A stretch of 64,000 nt of DNA, taken from positions 564,101 to 628,100 of the forward strand of contig NZ_LMQW01000012.1 in the NCBI RefSeq assembly GCF_001425485.1. The letters are read 5' to 3'. The DNA is from Aureimonas sp. Leaf427 (GTDB lineage Bacteria > Pseudomonadota > Alphaproteobacteria > Rhizobiales > Rhizobiaceae). The position numbers and the translations under genes are program-made. The notes beneath the pieces were generated by a model, which worked only from the letters and a program-made list of their open reading frames with translations, had not been told where the DNA came from and searched no databases. Positions within the stretch are counted from its first letter, which is position 1. The number at the start of each line of letters is the position of its first letter. This document shows positions 38,398 through 47,362 of the stretch, piece after piece.

Positions 38398-38490
38398 ATG
38401 CTGGTTGAGATCAGGTCGACCGTGACCACACAGGGGAAAACCGGACGTTTCGCCGGCTCGGATCGTCCGTCGAAGGCGGTACGGGCATGA
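38398..38490 (+). CDS. Putative 30-residue upstream ORF coupled to actS
   Basis: An ATG with a strong ribosome site (GGAAGGAG, eight bases upstream) opens a 30-codon frame beginning MLVEIRSTVTTQGKTGRF and ending KAVRA. Its stop overlaps the actS start codon as ATGA. actS itself has only a weak site. This suggests translational coupling or a leader peptide. The peptide is basic, without a membrane segment, and I recognise no family. It may be fortuitous. Confidence 0.45.
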   Translation: MLVEIRSTVTTQGKTGRFAGSDRPSKAVRA

Positions 38491-39830
38491 GCGAGCAGAC
38501 CAGCCGCCCCGGCTTCGGCTTCGCCCTGCCCGGCTTCGACCTTCCCATGCACGAGAGCCAGCGGCTGCGGCTGGCGACGCTGACGCGGCTGCGCTGGCTG
38601 TCCGTCGCGGGCCAGACGGCGGCCTGCGTCTTCGTCGCCTGGGCGCTCTGGTATCCCTATCCCGTCGGCATCTGCCTCGCGCTGATCGCCGTCTCGGCGG
38701 GTCTGAACGTCGTTCTCGGCCTGACCTATCCGAAGAGCCGGCGCCTTTCCTCCTGGGCCGCCGTCGGCATCCTCACCTTCGACATCCTGCAGCCCTCGAC
38801 GCTTCTCTACGTCACCGGCGGCATTCAGAACCCGTTCGCGGTCTTCCTCATCATCCCGGTGCTGATGGCCTCGGCCACCCAGCCGCCGCTGACGACGATC
38901 GGGCTCGGCATTCTCGCCGTCGCCGCCGCGACCTTCCTCGCCTTCTTCCACATGCCCCTGCCCTGGCCGGCGGGCGTGGAGCTGATGCTGCCGGCCTCCT
39001 ATGTCGCGGGCCTCTGGTACGCGATCGCCGCGACGATCGTGTTCGCCGCCGTCTACGTCTACCGGGTCGCCGCCGAGGCGCGCACGCTCGCGGACGCTCT
39101 CGGCGCGACCGAGCTGGTGCTCCAGCGCGAGCAGCATCTCTCCGCCCTGGACGGGCTCGCCGCCGCCGCCGCCCACGAGCTCGGCTCGCCGCTCGCCACG
39201 ATCGCGCTCGTCGCCAAGGAGATGGGCCGCACGACGCGGCTCGACGCGCCCGAGCGCGAGGACGTGGAGCTTCTGATGGCTCAGAGCGAGCGCTGCCGCG
39301 ACATCCTGCGCCAGCTCACCTCGCTCTCCTCCTCCTCCGAGGAGCACATGGCGCGGCTGCCGCTGCTCTCGATGGTGGAGGAAGTCTCCGAGCCGCACCG
39401 CCATTTCGGCATCGCGGTGCGCGTCGAGGCGACCGAACGCGGCGATTCCGAGCCGGTCATGCGGCGCAATGCCGGCGTTCTCTACGGGCTCGGCAACATC
39501 GTCGAGAACGCCGTCGACTTCGCGGCATCGGAGGTCGTGATCCGCGCGGGTTGGTCGGCGAAGGGCGTCGATCTCGTCGTTCTCGACGACGGGCCGGGCT
39601 TCGCGCCGGAAATTCTGGCGCGCATCGGCGATCCCTATATGAGCCGGCGCGACAACGACGCGCGCAAGGGCGGCGGGCTCGGGCTCGGGCTCTTCATCGC
39701 CAAGACGCTGCTGGAGCGCTCGGGCGCGACGCTGACCGTCTCCAACCGGCGCGACGCGAAAGGCGCCTCCGTCGCGATCCATTGGCCGCGCGAAGCCTTC
39801 GTCTCCCGGCCCCCGCCGAGCGAGCGCTAG
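38487..39830 (+). CDS. actS: Redox-sensing sensor histidine kinase ActS (RegB/PrrB family)
   Basis: This is a 447-residue membrane histidine kinase of the RegB/PrrB/ActS family. It has about six transmembrane helices (residues 40-195) containing the quinone-sensing motif GGIQNPFAVFL. The H-box is AAAHELGSPLATIA, the conserved redox cysteine region is SERCRDILRQL, and the N and G boxes are NIVENAVDFA, LDDGPGFAP and GGGLGLGLFIA. It phosphorylates ActR in response to the quinone pool or redox state, controlling carbon, nitrogen and respiratory genes. actR follows 168 bp downstream. Confidence 0.94.
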   Translation: MSEQTSRPGFGFALPGFDLPMHESQRLRLATLTRLRWLSVAGQTAACVFVAWALWYPYPVGICLALIAVSAGLNVVLGLTYPKSRRLSSWAAVGILTFDILQPSTLLYVTGGIQNPFAVFLIIPVLMASATQPPLTTIGLGILAVAAATFLAFFHMPLPWPAGVELMLPASYVAGLWYAIAATIVFAAVYVYRVAAEARTLADALGATELVLQREQHLSALDGLAAAAAHELGSPLATIALVAKEMGRTTRLDAPEREDVELLMAQSERCRDILRQLTSLSSSSEEHMARLPLLSMVEEVSEPHRHFGIAVRVEATERGDSEPVMRRNAGVLYGLGNIVENAVDFAASEVVIRAGWSAKGVDLVVLDDGPGFAPEILARIGDPYMSRRDNDARKGGGLGLGLFIAKTLLERSGATLTVSNRRDAKGASVAIHWPREAFVSRPPPSER

Positions 39831-39998
39831 ATAGCACGGCCGACCGGCGGAGCGCTCGCGCAGACGTGACCGCCGGGACTGCACCTGCTGCTTGAAGCCA
39901 TCGGGTGCTGGCCCAACTTCGGTTGTGCAAGGTTGTGTCCGCGCCTTGCCGGGTCGCCCTTCGGCGGCCGGGGCGCGGCGGCCGATGGATCAAATCCC

Positions 39999-40574
39999 AT
40001 GCTCACCGAGTTCGATTCCACCCCTCTGTCCCGCAACGTTCTTCCCGATGGCGACCGCTCGCTGCTGGTCGTGGACGACGACAAGCCCTTCCTCCAGCGT
40101 CTCTCCCGCGCGCTCGAACAGCGCGGCTTCGAGCTGCGCTCCGCCGACAGCGTGGCGGAGGGCCTTGCCGCCATCCGCGCGAGCGCGCCGGCCTATGCGG
40201 TGGTCGACATGCGGCTCGGCGACGGCAACGGGCTCGACGTGATCGAGGCGCTCCAGCGCGCGCGTGCCGACGCGCGCGTCATCGTCCTCACCGGCTACGG
40301 CAATATCGCGACGGCCGTGACGGCCGTGAAGCTCGGGGCGATCGACTATCTCGCCAAGCCCGCCGATGCCGACGAGGTCATCGCCGCGCTGATGCGCACG
40401 CCCGGCACCCGCGCGGAACTGCCGGAAAACCCGATGTCGGCGGACCGCGTGCGCTGGGAGCACATCCAGCGCGTCTACGAGCTTTGCGAGCGCAACGTCT
40501 CGGAGACGGCCCGCCGCCTCTCCATGCACCGCCGCACGCTCCAGCGCATCCTTGCCAAGCGCGCGCCGCGCTGA
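39999..40574 (+). CDS. actR: Response regulator ActR (RegA/PrrA family)
   Basis: This is a 191-residue response regulator. The receiver domain has the acidic pocket LLVVDDDKPFLQRL, the phosphoacceptor in AVVDMRLGDGNGLDV, TGYG and the KPAD lysine. A short linker precedes a Fis-type helix-turn-helix (NVSETARRLSMHRRTLQRIL), nearly invariant in RegA/PrrA/ActR. It is the partner of ActS. I chose the ATG at 39999 (MLTEFDSTPLSRN). A hairpin terminator follows. Confidence 0.95.
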   Translation: MLTEFDSTPLSRNVLPDGDRSLLVVDDDKPFLQRLSRALEQRGFELRSADSVAEGLAAIRASAPAYAVVDMRLGDGNGLDVIEALQRARADARVIVLTGYGNIATAVTAVKLGAIDYLAKPADADEVIAALMRTPGTRAELPENPMSADRVRWEHIQRVYELCERNVSETARRLSMHRRTLQRILAKRAPR

Positions 40575-40599
40575 CCGTCGGACTTCGATCGAGCCAGAC

Positions 40600-40632
40600 A
40601 GGCGCCCGATGTCACGGACGACATCGGGCGCT
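40600..40632 (+). terminator. Hairpin terminator after actR
   Basis: A perfect 12-bp stem GCGCCCGATGTC/GACATCGGGCGC has a 6-base loop, followed only by TTTC. It sits between the convergent actR and secreted-protein genes. Confidence 0.65.
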
Positions 40633-40646
40633 TTCGTGTCCGGCGT

Positions 40647-41078
40647 TCAGTTCTTGGCGACGTAGGTGAAGGAGGCGCAGAGGTTTTCGGTCGAGGTCGG
40701 CGCGTCCTCGCCGGTGAAGGCCGCGATCCAGTCGGTCTCGCCGTCCTCGTCCAGCCAGTTGGCGAGATAGGTCACGTCCCGGTCGCAGAGCGTGTTGCCG
40801 CCGTTCAGCTCGGGATTGGCGGGCTCGGCGATCGCGTAGACGGAGGCGGGTTTCACCACGCCGTCGACCCGGATTTCGTCCGCCACGAGATCGGAGAAGT
40901 CGAGATGCTTCCCGTTCTCGAAGGTGATGCCGGAATCGTCGAAATCGATGTCGCCCGTGATGCCCATCGCCGTCGTCGACAGGGCCTCGTAGGAGTCCGC
41001 CCGCACGGGCGCGGCGCCGAAGGCGGCGGCCAGAAGGATCGCCTGCGCGGCTATCGTCGAAAGGCGAAGACGGGTCAT
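40647..41078 (-). CDS. Secreted protein of unknown function
   Basis: This 143-residue protein has a signal peptide (MTRLRLSTIAAQAILLAAAF, cleaved near VRADS). The mature part includes ALSTTAMGITGDIDFDDSGI, NTLCDRDVTYLANWLDED and a C-terminal LCASFTYVAKN. Two cysteines could form a disulfide in the periplasm. I recognise no family. It is convergent with actR. The start at 41078 was preferred over an ATG 12 codons upstream because the signal peptide begins there. Confidence 0.7.
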   Translation of the reverse strand: MTRLRLSTIAAQAILLAAAFGAAPVRADSYEALSTTAMGITGDIDFDDSGITFENGKHLDFSDLVADEIRVDGVVKPASVYAIAEPANPELNGGNTLCDRDVTYLANWLDEDGETDWIAAFTGEDAPTSTENLCASFTYVAKN

Positions 41079-41190
41079 GACGGGCTTTCCCGAAGCGGCG
41101 TTGGTGCGGTTCATGCTCTGGCACGGGTCCGGGCGCGGCGTCGACCGGGATTTACTCGAAAGCGACCCGGCTTGGTCGCGGGTCGCAGGC

Positions 41191-41721
41191 TCAGCCTTCG
41201 TCCGCCGGCGCCTCGTCGGCGAAGGCCTCCTCGGGCAGCGCCGTCATGAACGGGTTCGCCGCCCATTCCGCCTGTTGCAGGCGGTCGGCGGAGGCTCGGG
41301 CGAAGCGCAGCGTCAGGGCCTTGCGCGTCGGGGCGGCCATCCGGTGCTCGGGCGCCTCGCGCAGCATTTCCGCGCCGTAGCCGTCCGAGACGATGAGGCC
41401 GCAGTCCTCGGGAAAGATCGCGGCGGAGACGCCGGGATGCGTCGCGAAATAGAGGCGGTCGCAATGCTGGCGGTAGTCCGGCCATTTTCGATCGGTGCGG
41501 AAGTCCTCGATCGAGGTCTTGATCTCGACGATCAGCACCTCGCCCTTTTCGGTGAGGCCGACGAGATCGGCCCTTCGGCCGGAGGCCAGCGCCATTTCCG
41601 GCAGGAGGGCGACGCGCCAAGCGGCCATGAGGCGCTGGACGCCGCGGCGCACCAGCATGGCGCGGTCGGACTGGCGCCCATCGACGAGGGGCTCGAGCTT
41701 GAAGGGCGAAACGATCGGCAT
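41191..41721 (-). CDS. mmcB: MmcB-family DNA repair protein
   Basis: This 176-residue protein matches the alphaproteobacterial MmcB family, SOS/mitomycin-inducible in Caulobacter. It has a PD-(D/E)xK nuclease-like core: RRADLVGLTEKGEVLIVEIK provides the Asp and the ExK. TSIEDFRTDRKWPDYRQHCD and RLYFATHPGV come next, and the end is NPFMTALPEEAFADE. It probably acts in translesion or alkylation repair. The start is at 41721 (MPIVSPFKLEPLVDGRQSD). It is often found beside actR in relatives, as here. Confidence 0.88.
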   Translation of the reverse strand: MPIVSPFKLEPLVDGRQSDRAMLVRRGVQRLMAAWRVALLPEMALASGRRADLVGLTEKGEVLIVEIKTSIEDFRTDRKWPDYRQHCDRLYFATHPGVSAAIFPEDCGLIVSDGYGAEMLREAPEHRMAAPTRKALTLRFARASADRLQQAEWAANPFMTALPEEAFADEAPADEG

Positions 41722-41855
41722 GGGCGGAATCGTAGTCGCGCCGCCTGATTCGCCGCAAGCCCAAAGCGCGCTTCGGCCTGCGGCGGGCTGTCCCGGTCCA
41801 AACGCGCTCGCCCCGCGGGGGACATCGTGCCGGCCCCGCGGGAACGAAGCCTCGA

Positions 41856-42365
41856 TCAGCCGCCGAGGCCGGCGGCTTTCGGCCGGGCTTCGAGACCGGC
41901 CTCGACCTCGATCTCGGTGCTGCGCCCGATGGCGGTGCGGCCGGGCCGCTTGAGGCTCTCGCCGGCCTCGCCGAGCGGCGAGGCGCCCGCGATCTCGTCG
42001 AGGATCGGGCAGTCCGGCCCGCCGTCGCCCGGACATTGGTCGGCGAGAAGCGCCAAGGCGCGCCGCAGCGACATCAGCTCCTCGATCTTGCGGTCGATCT
42101 CGGCCATGCGGCCGCTCGCCATCTTGCGCACGTCCCCGCTCTGGCGGCTCTCGTCGGCATAGAGCGCGAGAAGCCGCCGTGCCTCCTCGATGGAGAAGCC
42201 GAGCGAGCGCGAGCGCTGGAGAAAGCGCAGGAGATGGACGTCGCGGTCGCGGTAGTCGCGATAGCCGTTCTGCGCCCGCGCCGGCCGGACGAGACCCACT
42301 TCCTCGTAATAGCGGATCGTCTTGGGCGGCAGCCCGGAGCGCCGCGACGCCTCTCCGATATTCAT
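41856..42365 (-). CDS. MerR-family copper-responsive regulator (CueR-like)
   Basis: This is a 169-residue MerR regulator. The N-terminal winged helix is MNIGEASRRSGLPPKTIRYY, and a dimerisation coil follows. The metal loop ADQCPGDGGPDCPILDEIA has the two cysteines and CPGD...DCPIL spacing of CueR, the Cu(I)/Ag(I) sensor. The tail after this loop is longer than in typical CueR by about 30 residues. CueR usually controls copA or cueO, but no copper exporter or chaperone gene is nearby, so its targets lie elsewhere. Confidence 0.87.
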   Translation of the reverse strand: MNIGEASRRSGLPPKTIRYYEEVGLVRPARAQNGYRDYRDRDVHLLRFLQRSRSLGFSIEEARRLLALYADESRQSGDVRKMASGRMAEIDRKIEELMSLRRALALLADQCPGDGGPDCPILDEIAGASPLGEAGESLKRPGRTAIGRSTEIEVEAGLEARPKAAGLGG

Positions 42366-42611
42366 GAGAGTCCTCGCACTGAACGGACGAATGAATGTCT
42401 TGCCAAAGACATGAGGCGGCCGGGGGCGCCGTCAACTGTGACCGCGCCGCAACAAGCATTTTATTAACCATGTTTTGAGAGATTGCTCGCGTTGTCAGCT
42501 GCCGCGGGCAGGCCTATCGAAAGGGACGCCTTCTTCGGAGTTCCGAGCGATCGTCTGCGCCATGTCCGCGTCGGCCGACGCCCTTCTCCCGCAATGCTGG
42601 ACCCGGCGATC

Positions 42612-43412
42612 ATGACCTTGTTTTCTCGACGCGTAACCTCGTTCCTGGCGCTCGGCGCGATCGCCCTCCTTTCGGGCTGCGCTTCCACGAGCAATCGGGC
42701 GACGCTGGCCGCCAACACGTCCGTGCCGCCCTCGATCGCCGCGCGCATCACGGCCTATGCCTCGCCCTCGCCCTCCGAGGACCGCACCTTCGGCGCAGCG
42801 CCGATCACCGCCTATGCGGCCGCCGAAGACGAGGGCTTCCAGCTCCCCGCCATCCCGGCCTCGAAGATCGATCCGAAGTTCCTGCGCCAGCGCGTCGTCT
42901 ACGATGCCGGCGACTACGAGGCGGGCACGGTCGTCGTCGACACGCCCCATCGCTTCCTCTACGTCGTCGAGCGCGGCGGCACGGCCATGCGCTACGGCAT
43001 CGGCGTCGGCAAGGCCGGCTTCTCCTGGGCGGGCGAGGCCAAGATCGGCGACAAGCAGCATTGGCCGAAGTGGTTTCCGCCGATGGAGATGATCGACCGC
43101 CGCGCCGATCTCGAGAAGTTCCGCGACGGCAAGGGCATGGAGCCCGGCCTGATGAACCCGCTCGGCGCGCGCGCGCTCTATCTCTACCAGGGCAACAAGG
43201 ACACGCTCTACCGCCTGCACGGCACGCCGGAATGGCAGTCGATCGGCACCGCCGCCTCCTCGGGCTGCATCCGCCTGATGAACCAGGACATCATCGACCT
43301 CTACGACCGCGTTCCGGTCAATGCCCGGGTCGTCGTGATCCAAGGCAAGGAGCGTCTGGTCGACCCGAAGGTCTCGCAGAAGAGCACGACCAAGCGCGCC
43401 AAGCCGAGCTGA
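42612..43412 (+). CDS. L,D-transpeptidase (YkuD) lipoprotein
   Basis: This 266-residue exported protein has a lipoprotein signal (SFLALGAIALLSGCAS; lipobox cysteine) and a C-terminal YkuD domain. The catalytic motif is YRLHGTPEWQ...TAASSGCIRLMNQDI, with the nucleophile cysteine and histidine present. It forms 3-3 cross-links in peptidoglycan or attaches proteins to it. Residues 25-75 are a low-complexity linker with repeated ITAYA. The start ATG is at 42612. A strong terminator follows. Confidence 0.93.
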   Translation: MTLFSRRVTSFLALGAIALLSGCASTSNRATLAANTSVPPSIAARITAYASPSPSEDRTFGAAPITAYAAAEDEGFQLPAIPASKIDPKFLRQRVVYDAGDYEAGTVVVDTPHRFLYVVERGGTAMRYGIGVGKAGFSWAGEAKIGDKQHWPKWFPPMEMIDRRADLEKFRDGKGMEPGLMNPLGARALYLYQGNKDTLYRLHGTPEWQSIGTAASSGCIRLMNQDIIDLYDRVPVNARVVVIQGKERLVDPKVSQKSTTKRAKPS

Positions 43413-43455
43413 GCCTCTTTCGACCCTCGAGAGAATATGCGGGGGGCACCGCATG

Positions 43456-43490
43456 GGCCGGGCGCTTCGGGGGAAGCGGCCGGCCTTTTT
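43456..43490 (+). terminator. Intrinsic terminator after the L,D-transpeptidase gene
   Basis: The stem GGCCGGGCGCTTC/GAAGCGGCCGGCC (one mismatch) has a GGGG loop and TTTTT at 43486-43490. It also argues that the next gene starts at 43510, not in the longer frame. Confidence 0.85.
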
Positions 43491-43509
43491 CGTTCGTGAG
43501 GAGGCGGGA

Positions 43510-44085
43510 ATGAAGGACGGTGCCGCGCCGATCGTCGAGCCGTGCTTCTTCGTCGTGACCGGCGGGCCGGGCTCCGGCAAGACGGTGCTGATCGAGGCCC
43601 TCGCAGGATGGGGCCTCGCCCACATGCCGGAAGCCGGGCGCGCGATCATCCGCGACCAGCGGGCGATCGGCGGCCCCGCCCGGCCCGATGCCGATCGGGC
43701 GGCCTTCGCCGAACAGATGCTCGCCTTCGAGCTGCGCTCCTTCCGCGAGGCCCGCGCCCTGGAAGGGCCCGTCCTCTTCGACCGGGGCCTGCCCGACACG
43801 GTCGGCTATCTCCGGCTTTGCGGGCTGCCCGTGCCGGACCATGCGCTCGCCGCCGCGCGGCTCTTCCGCTACGCGCCGACCGTCTTCATCGCCCCGCCCT
43901 GGCCGGAGATCTTCCGCAACGACGCCGAGCGGCGCCAGTCGATGGGCGAAGCGGAGCGGACCTTCGAGGCGATGGTCGAGGCCTATGGCGGCTTCGGCTA
44001 CGATCTGGTGCCGCTGCCGCTCGCGTCCGTCGAGGAGCGCGTCCGCTTCGTCGCCGACCGCATCTCGGCCGCGCTCACGGCGTGA
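43510..44085 (+). CDS. AAA-family ATPase (AAA_28-type)
   Basis: This 191-residue P-loop protein has Walker A TGGPGSGKTVLIEAL. Its fold resembles nucleoside/shikimate kinases, with GPVLFDRGLPDTVGYLRL as the probable Walker B/substrate region and FIAPPWPEIFRNDAERRQSM later. Such small ATPases are of unknown function, possibly toxin-like or metabolic kinases. GAGGAGG five bases upstream fixes the ATG at 43510. Its end overlaps the convergent ceramidase-like gene by 11 bases. Confidence 0.85.
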   Translation: MKDGAAPIVEPCFFVVTGGPGSGKTVLIEALAGWGLAHMPEAGRAIIRDQRAIGGPARPDADRAAFAEQMLAFELRSFREARALEGPVLFDRGLPDTVGYLRLCGLPVPDHALAAARLFRYAPTVFIAPPWPEIFRNDAERRQSMGEAERTFEAMVEAYGGFGYDLVPLPLASVEERVRFVADRISAALTA

Positions 44086-44767
44086 TGCGCCGCTTGACCG
44101 GGCGCGGCCCCTGCCGGACGGCGGCGAGGAGCAGGAGGCCGAGCGTCGCGGCGTTCAATATGTGCCAGAGGAAATGCGTGCCGATGGGGACGCTCGCGCA
44201 GAGCGGGCCGTCCAGCGTGCGCAGCGTCAGCGAGACCGCGAAGACGAGGCCGGCGCCGAGCACGAGGCGTCCCGGGCGCCGACCCGTGGCGACGAGCCAG
44301 CCTCCGAGGCCGAACAGAGCCAGAAGCGCCGGCGCATAGGCGGCCGAGCCGCCGAGCGCGGGTTCGAGCGCGGTCTCCACGAGAACGGAGGCGCCCGCGA
44401 AGAGAAGCGTCGCAACCAGCGCCTTCCAGCGCGCGAGGTCCGCGAAGCGGCGCAGCGCCAGCGCGAGATAGGCATAGATGAAGATGCCGATCGGCACGAC
44501 GTCGGCCAGGACCGACCAGCGGTCGGCGAAGGTGTGGAACAGGAAGGACCCGATCCCGATCACGCCCACGAGGACGACGAGCGCGAGGCTCGCCAGATCG
44601 CGCCGCCGGCACTCGGCATGCGCCCTTCGGTCGAGTCGCCGCCAGAGGCGGAAGGCGAGAATCGCGGCGAGGAGGAAGGCGAGATTGGTCCAGGCGTTCA
44701 GCGGCTCCGCCCAGAAGCCGGGGCCGAGGCGCTCGCAATAGGCATCGATCGGGTCGGTCCAAGCCAT
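44075..44767 (-). CDS. Ceramidase-domain (CREST superfamily) membrane protein
   Basis: This 230-residue protein has about seven transmembrane segments. It resembles alkaline ceramidases, with PIDAYCERLGPGFWAEPLNA, WTNLAFLLAA, the HxxxD-like SFLFHTFADRWSVLADVVPI and the C-terminal GTHFLWHILNA. The histidines and aspartates are those expected to hold zinc in CREST hydrolases. The bacterial substrate is unknown; sphingolipids are not proven here, so amide-linked lipids in general are possible. It starts at ATG 44767. Confidence 0.85.
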   Translation of the reverse strand: MAWTDPIDAYCERLGPGFWAEPLNAWTNLAFLLAAILAFRLWRRLDRRAHAECRRRDLASLALVVLVGVIGIGSFLFHTFADRWSVLADVVPIGIFIYAYLALALRRFADLARWKALVATLLFAGASVLVETALEPALGGSAAYAPALLALFGLGGWLVATGRRPGRLVLGAGLVFAVSLTLRTLDGPLCASVPIGTHFLWHILNAATLGLLLLAAVRQGPRPVKRRITP

Positions 44768-44826
44768 GCCGGATGCTGTGTCCTCTCCCCCGGAAGGCGG
44801 CGGGCCGCTCCGGCCGCCTTTTCCTG

Positions 44827-44960
44827 CTCATACCAGCGGCCCTGACCTTCGACACGTCGAAGGCAGGGCGAAACGGCGGCATCGGCCGCCGCCGCGCCTC
44901 CCGAGCCTGTCGAGGGGCGGCGCGCGATACCAGCGGTCCCTTGCCGGGACCGCCGGCATC
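44827..44960 (-). repeat. Dispersed palindromic repeat, copy B
   Basis: Read on the minus strand this segment contains GGCAAGGGACCGCTGGTAT, a GGCGGCGGCCGATGCCGCC hairpin and CCTTCGACGTGTCGAAGG, ending GGCCGCTGGTAT. The same order of elements is found at 57634-57745 (copy A), with spacing differences. It lies in the 307-bp gap between the ceramidase-like and malate synthase genes. The rest of that gap (44961-45074) holds only GC-rich hairpins. Confidence 0.65.
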
Positions 44961-45074
44961 ACTTCGAAGAGGATAGGGCGGCGCGGGACCCTTCGAAGGG
45001 CCCCGCCGCGCCACGATGGCCGATCGGGACCGGCCGGCCGTCTTTCAGGAGCCGAGCTCGGGCGTCGCAGCGGC

Positions 45075-47234
45075 TCAGCCGGCGGCCTTGCGCTCCAGGC
45101 GGCGGCGATGGAGCACGGGCTCGGTGTAGCCGGAGGGCTGGACGCGGCCCTCGAAGACGAGGTCGCAGGCCGCCTTGAAGGCGATGGAGCGGTCGAAATC
45201 GGGCGCCATCGGCCGGTAGTTCGCATCGCCCGCATTCTGCTGGTCGACCTTGGCGGCCATGGCCTTCATCGCCTCCATCACCTCCTCGGCGGAAACGACG
45301 CCGTGATGCAGCCAGTTGGCGAGGTGCTGGGAGGAGATGCGGCAGGTCGCGCGATCCTCCATCAGGCCGACATCTTCGATATCGGGCACGGTGGAGCAGC
45401 CGACGCCCTGATCGATCCAGCGCACGACGTAGCCGAGAATCCCTTGCGCATTGTTCTGGATTTCCGAGCGGACCTCCTCCTCGCTCCAGTTCGCGCCGTG
45501 CGCGACCGGGATGGCGAGGAGATCGTCCAGCGTGCCGCGCGCGCCGCCGGCCGCGATCTCGTCCTGCCGGGCGAGGACGTCGACGAAGTGGTAATGCGTC
45601 GCATGGAGCGTGGCGGCGGTCGGGCTCGGCACCCAGGCGCAGTTGGCGCCCGCCATGGGATGGGCGATCTTCTGCTCCAGCATGGCGTGCATCTTGGCGG
45701 GCATGGCCCACATGCCCTTGCCGATCTGCGCGCGCCCCTTCAGGCCGCAGGCGAGGCCGATATCGACATTGCGGTCCTCGTAGGCCTTGATCCAGCTCGT
45801 GCCCTTCATGGCGCCCTTTCGCACCATGGGGCCGGCCTCCATCGACGTGTGCATCTCGTCGCCCGTGCGGTCGAGGAAGCCGGTGTTGATGAAGAAGACG
45901 CGCGATTTCGCCGCGCGGATGCACTCGGCGAGATTGGCCGAGGTGCGGCGCTCCTCGTCCATGATGCCCATCTTCACCGTGTTCTCGGGCAGGCCGAGCG
46001 CCGCCTCGACGCGGGTGAAGATCTCGGCGGAGAAGGCGACCTCCTCCGGCCCGTGCATCTTCGGCTTCACGACATAGACCGAGCCGGTCCGCGAGTTGCG
46101 CAGGCCCGACGTCTTCTTCAGATCGTGGATCGCGATGGCGACCGTCATCATGGCGTCCATGATGCCCTCCGGCACGTCCGAGCCGTCGGCCAGCCGGATC
46201 GCGGGATTGGTCATGAGATGACCGACATTGCGCACCAGGAGCAGCGAGCGCCCGGGCAGCGTCAGGGTAGAGCCGTCCGGCGCGGTGTAGTCGCGGTCGG
46301 GGTTCAGGCGCCGCGTGACGGTCCGGCCGCCCTTCTCGAACCGGTCCTCCAGATCGCCCTTCATCAGGCCGAGCCAGTTGCGGTAGACGGCGGTCTTGTC
46401 GCTCGCATCGACGGCGGCGATCGAATCCTCGCAGTCGCAGATGGTCGAGATCGCCGATTCCATCACCATGTCGGCGACATGGGCGGGATCTCCAGAGCCG
46501 ATGCGGTTGGCGGCGTCGATCAGGATCTCGACATGCAGGCCGTTGTGCCGGACGAGGATCGCCTCCGGCGCGCTCGCCGGGCCGCGATAGCCGGCGAAGG
46601 CGGCGGGGCTCGTCAGGAAGGCGGGGCCGGCGGGGCCGGTCGCGACCAGCGCGCCGTTCTCGACGGCATAGGTCGTGACGGCCGCGTGGCTCGCATCGGT
46701 CAGCGGCGCGATCTCGTCGAGGAAGCCCTTGGCGAAGGTGACGACGCGGGCGCCGCGCTCGGGATCGTAGCCGCCGCCGGCCGCCGCCTCGCCCAGCGCG
46801 TCGGTTCCGTAGAGCGCATCGTAGAGCGAGGCCCAGCGGGCATTGGCCGCGTTCAACGTGTAGCGCGCGTTCATCAGCGGCACGACGAGCTGCGGGCCGG
46901 GGATCAGCGCGATCTCGGGATCGACATTGGCCGTTTCCACGGAGAAGGGCGCGCCCTCCGGCACGAGATAGCCGATCTCCTTCAGGAAGGCGGCGTATTC
47001 GGCGGGATCGATCTCCTGGCCGCGGCGGGCGATGTGCCAGTCGTCGATCGCCGACTGCAGCGCATCGCGAACCTCCAGGAGCCTGCGGTTCTTCGGAGCG
47101 AGATCCTCGACGATCCCGGCAAAGCCCGCCCAGAAGGCCTCGGCCTCCACCCCTGTGCCCGGCAGCGCCTCCTCGTCGACGAAGCGCTTCAGTTCGGAGG
47201 AAACGGTCAGGCCGTGGACGGTGATGGCGGACAT
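45075..47234 (-). CDS. glcB: Malate synthase G
   Basis: This enzyme condenses glyoxylate with acetyl-CoA to malate in the glyoxylate bypass. At 719 residues it matches the long monomeric G form. It opens [20 protein letters not shown], and the family segments include [40 protein letters not shown] (active-site Arg/Glu region), [17 protein letters not shown] and [13 protein letters not shown]. The active-site strand [20 protein letters not shown] is intact. No aceA is nearby. PHB turnover by PhaZ would feed acetyl-CoA into the same pathway. Confidence 0.97.
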   Translation of the reverse strand: MSAITVHGLTVSSELKRFVDEEALPGTGVEAEAFWAGFAGIVEDLAPKNRRLLEVRDALQSAIDDWHIARRGQEIDPAEYAAFLKEIGYLVPEGAPFSVETANVDPEIALIPGPQLVVPLMNARYTLNAANARWASLYDALYGTDALGEAAAGGGYDPERGARVVTFAKGFLDEIAPLTDASHAAVTTYAVENGALVATGPAGPAFLTSPAAFAGYRGPASAPEAILVRHNGLHVEILIDAANRIGSGDPAHVADMVMESAISTICDCEDSIAAVDASDKTAVYRNWLGLMKGDLEDRFEKGGRTVTRRLNPDRDYTAPDGSTLTLPGRSLLLVRNVGHLMTNPAIRLADGSDVPEGIMDAMMTVAIAIHDLKKTSGLRNSRTGSVYVVKPKMHGPEEVAFSAEIFTRVEAALGLPENTVKMGIMDEERRTSANLAECIRAAKSRVFFINTGFLDRTGDEMHTSMEAGPMVRKGAMKGTSWIKAYEDRNVDIGLACGLKGRAQIGKGMWAMPAKMHAMLEQKIAHPMAGANCAWVPSPTAATLHATHYHFVDVLARQDEIAAGGARGTLDDLLAIPVAHGANWSEEEVRSEIQNNAQGILGYVVRWIDQGVGCSTVPDIEDVGLMEDRATCRISSQHLANWLHHGVVSAEEVMEAMKAMAAKVDQQNAGDANYRPMAPDFDRSIAFKAACDLVFEGRVQPSGYTEPVLHRRRLERKAAG

Positions 47235-47362
47235 GTCTCGATCTTTCCCAGGCATCGTTTGTTGCAATGGCAATCGGCGATGGTTCGACGGGAGTCAATC
47301 ATTCCCGCGCCGCCGGCTAACGATACGGCATGCGGGACGTCGCGTTTTTCGGCTGCGGCGGT

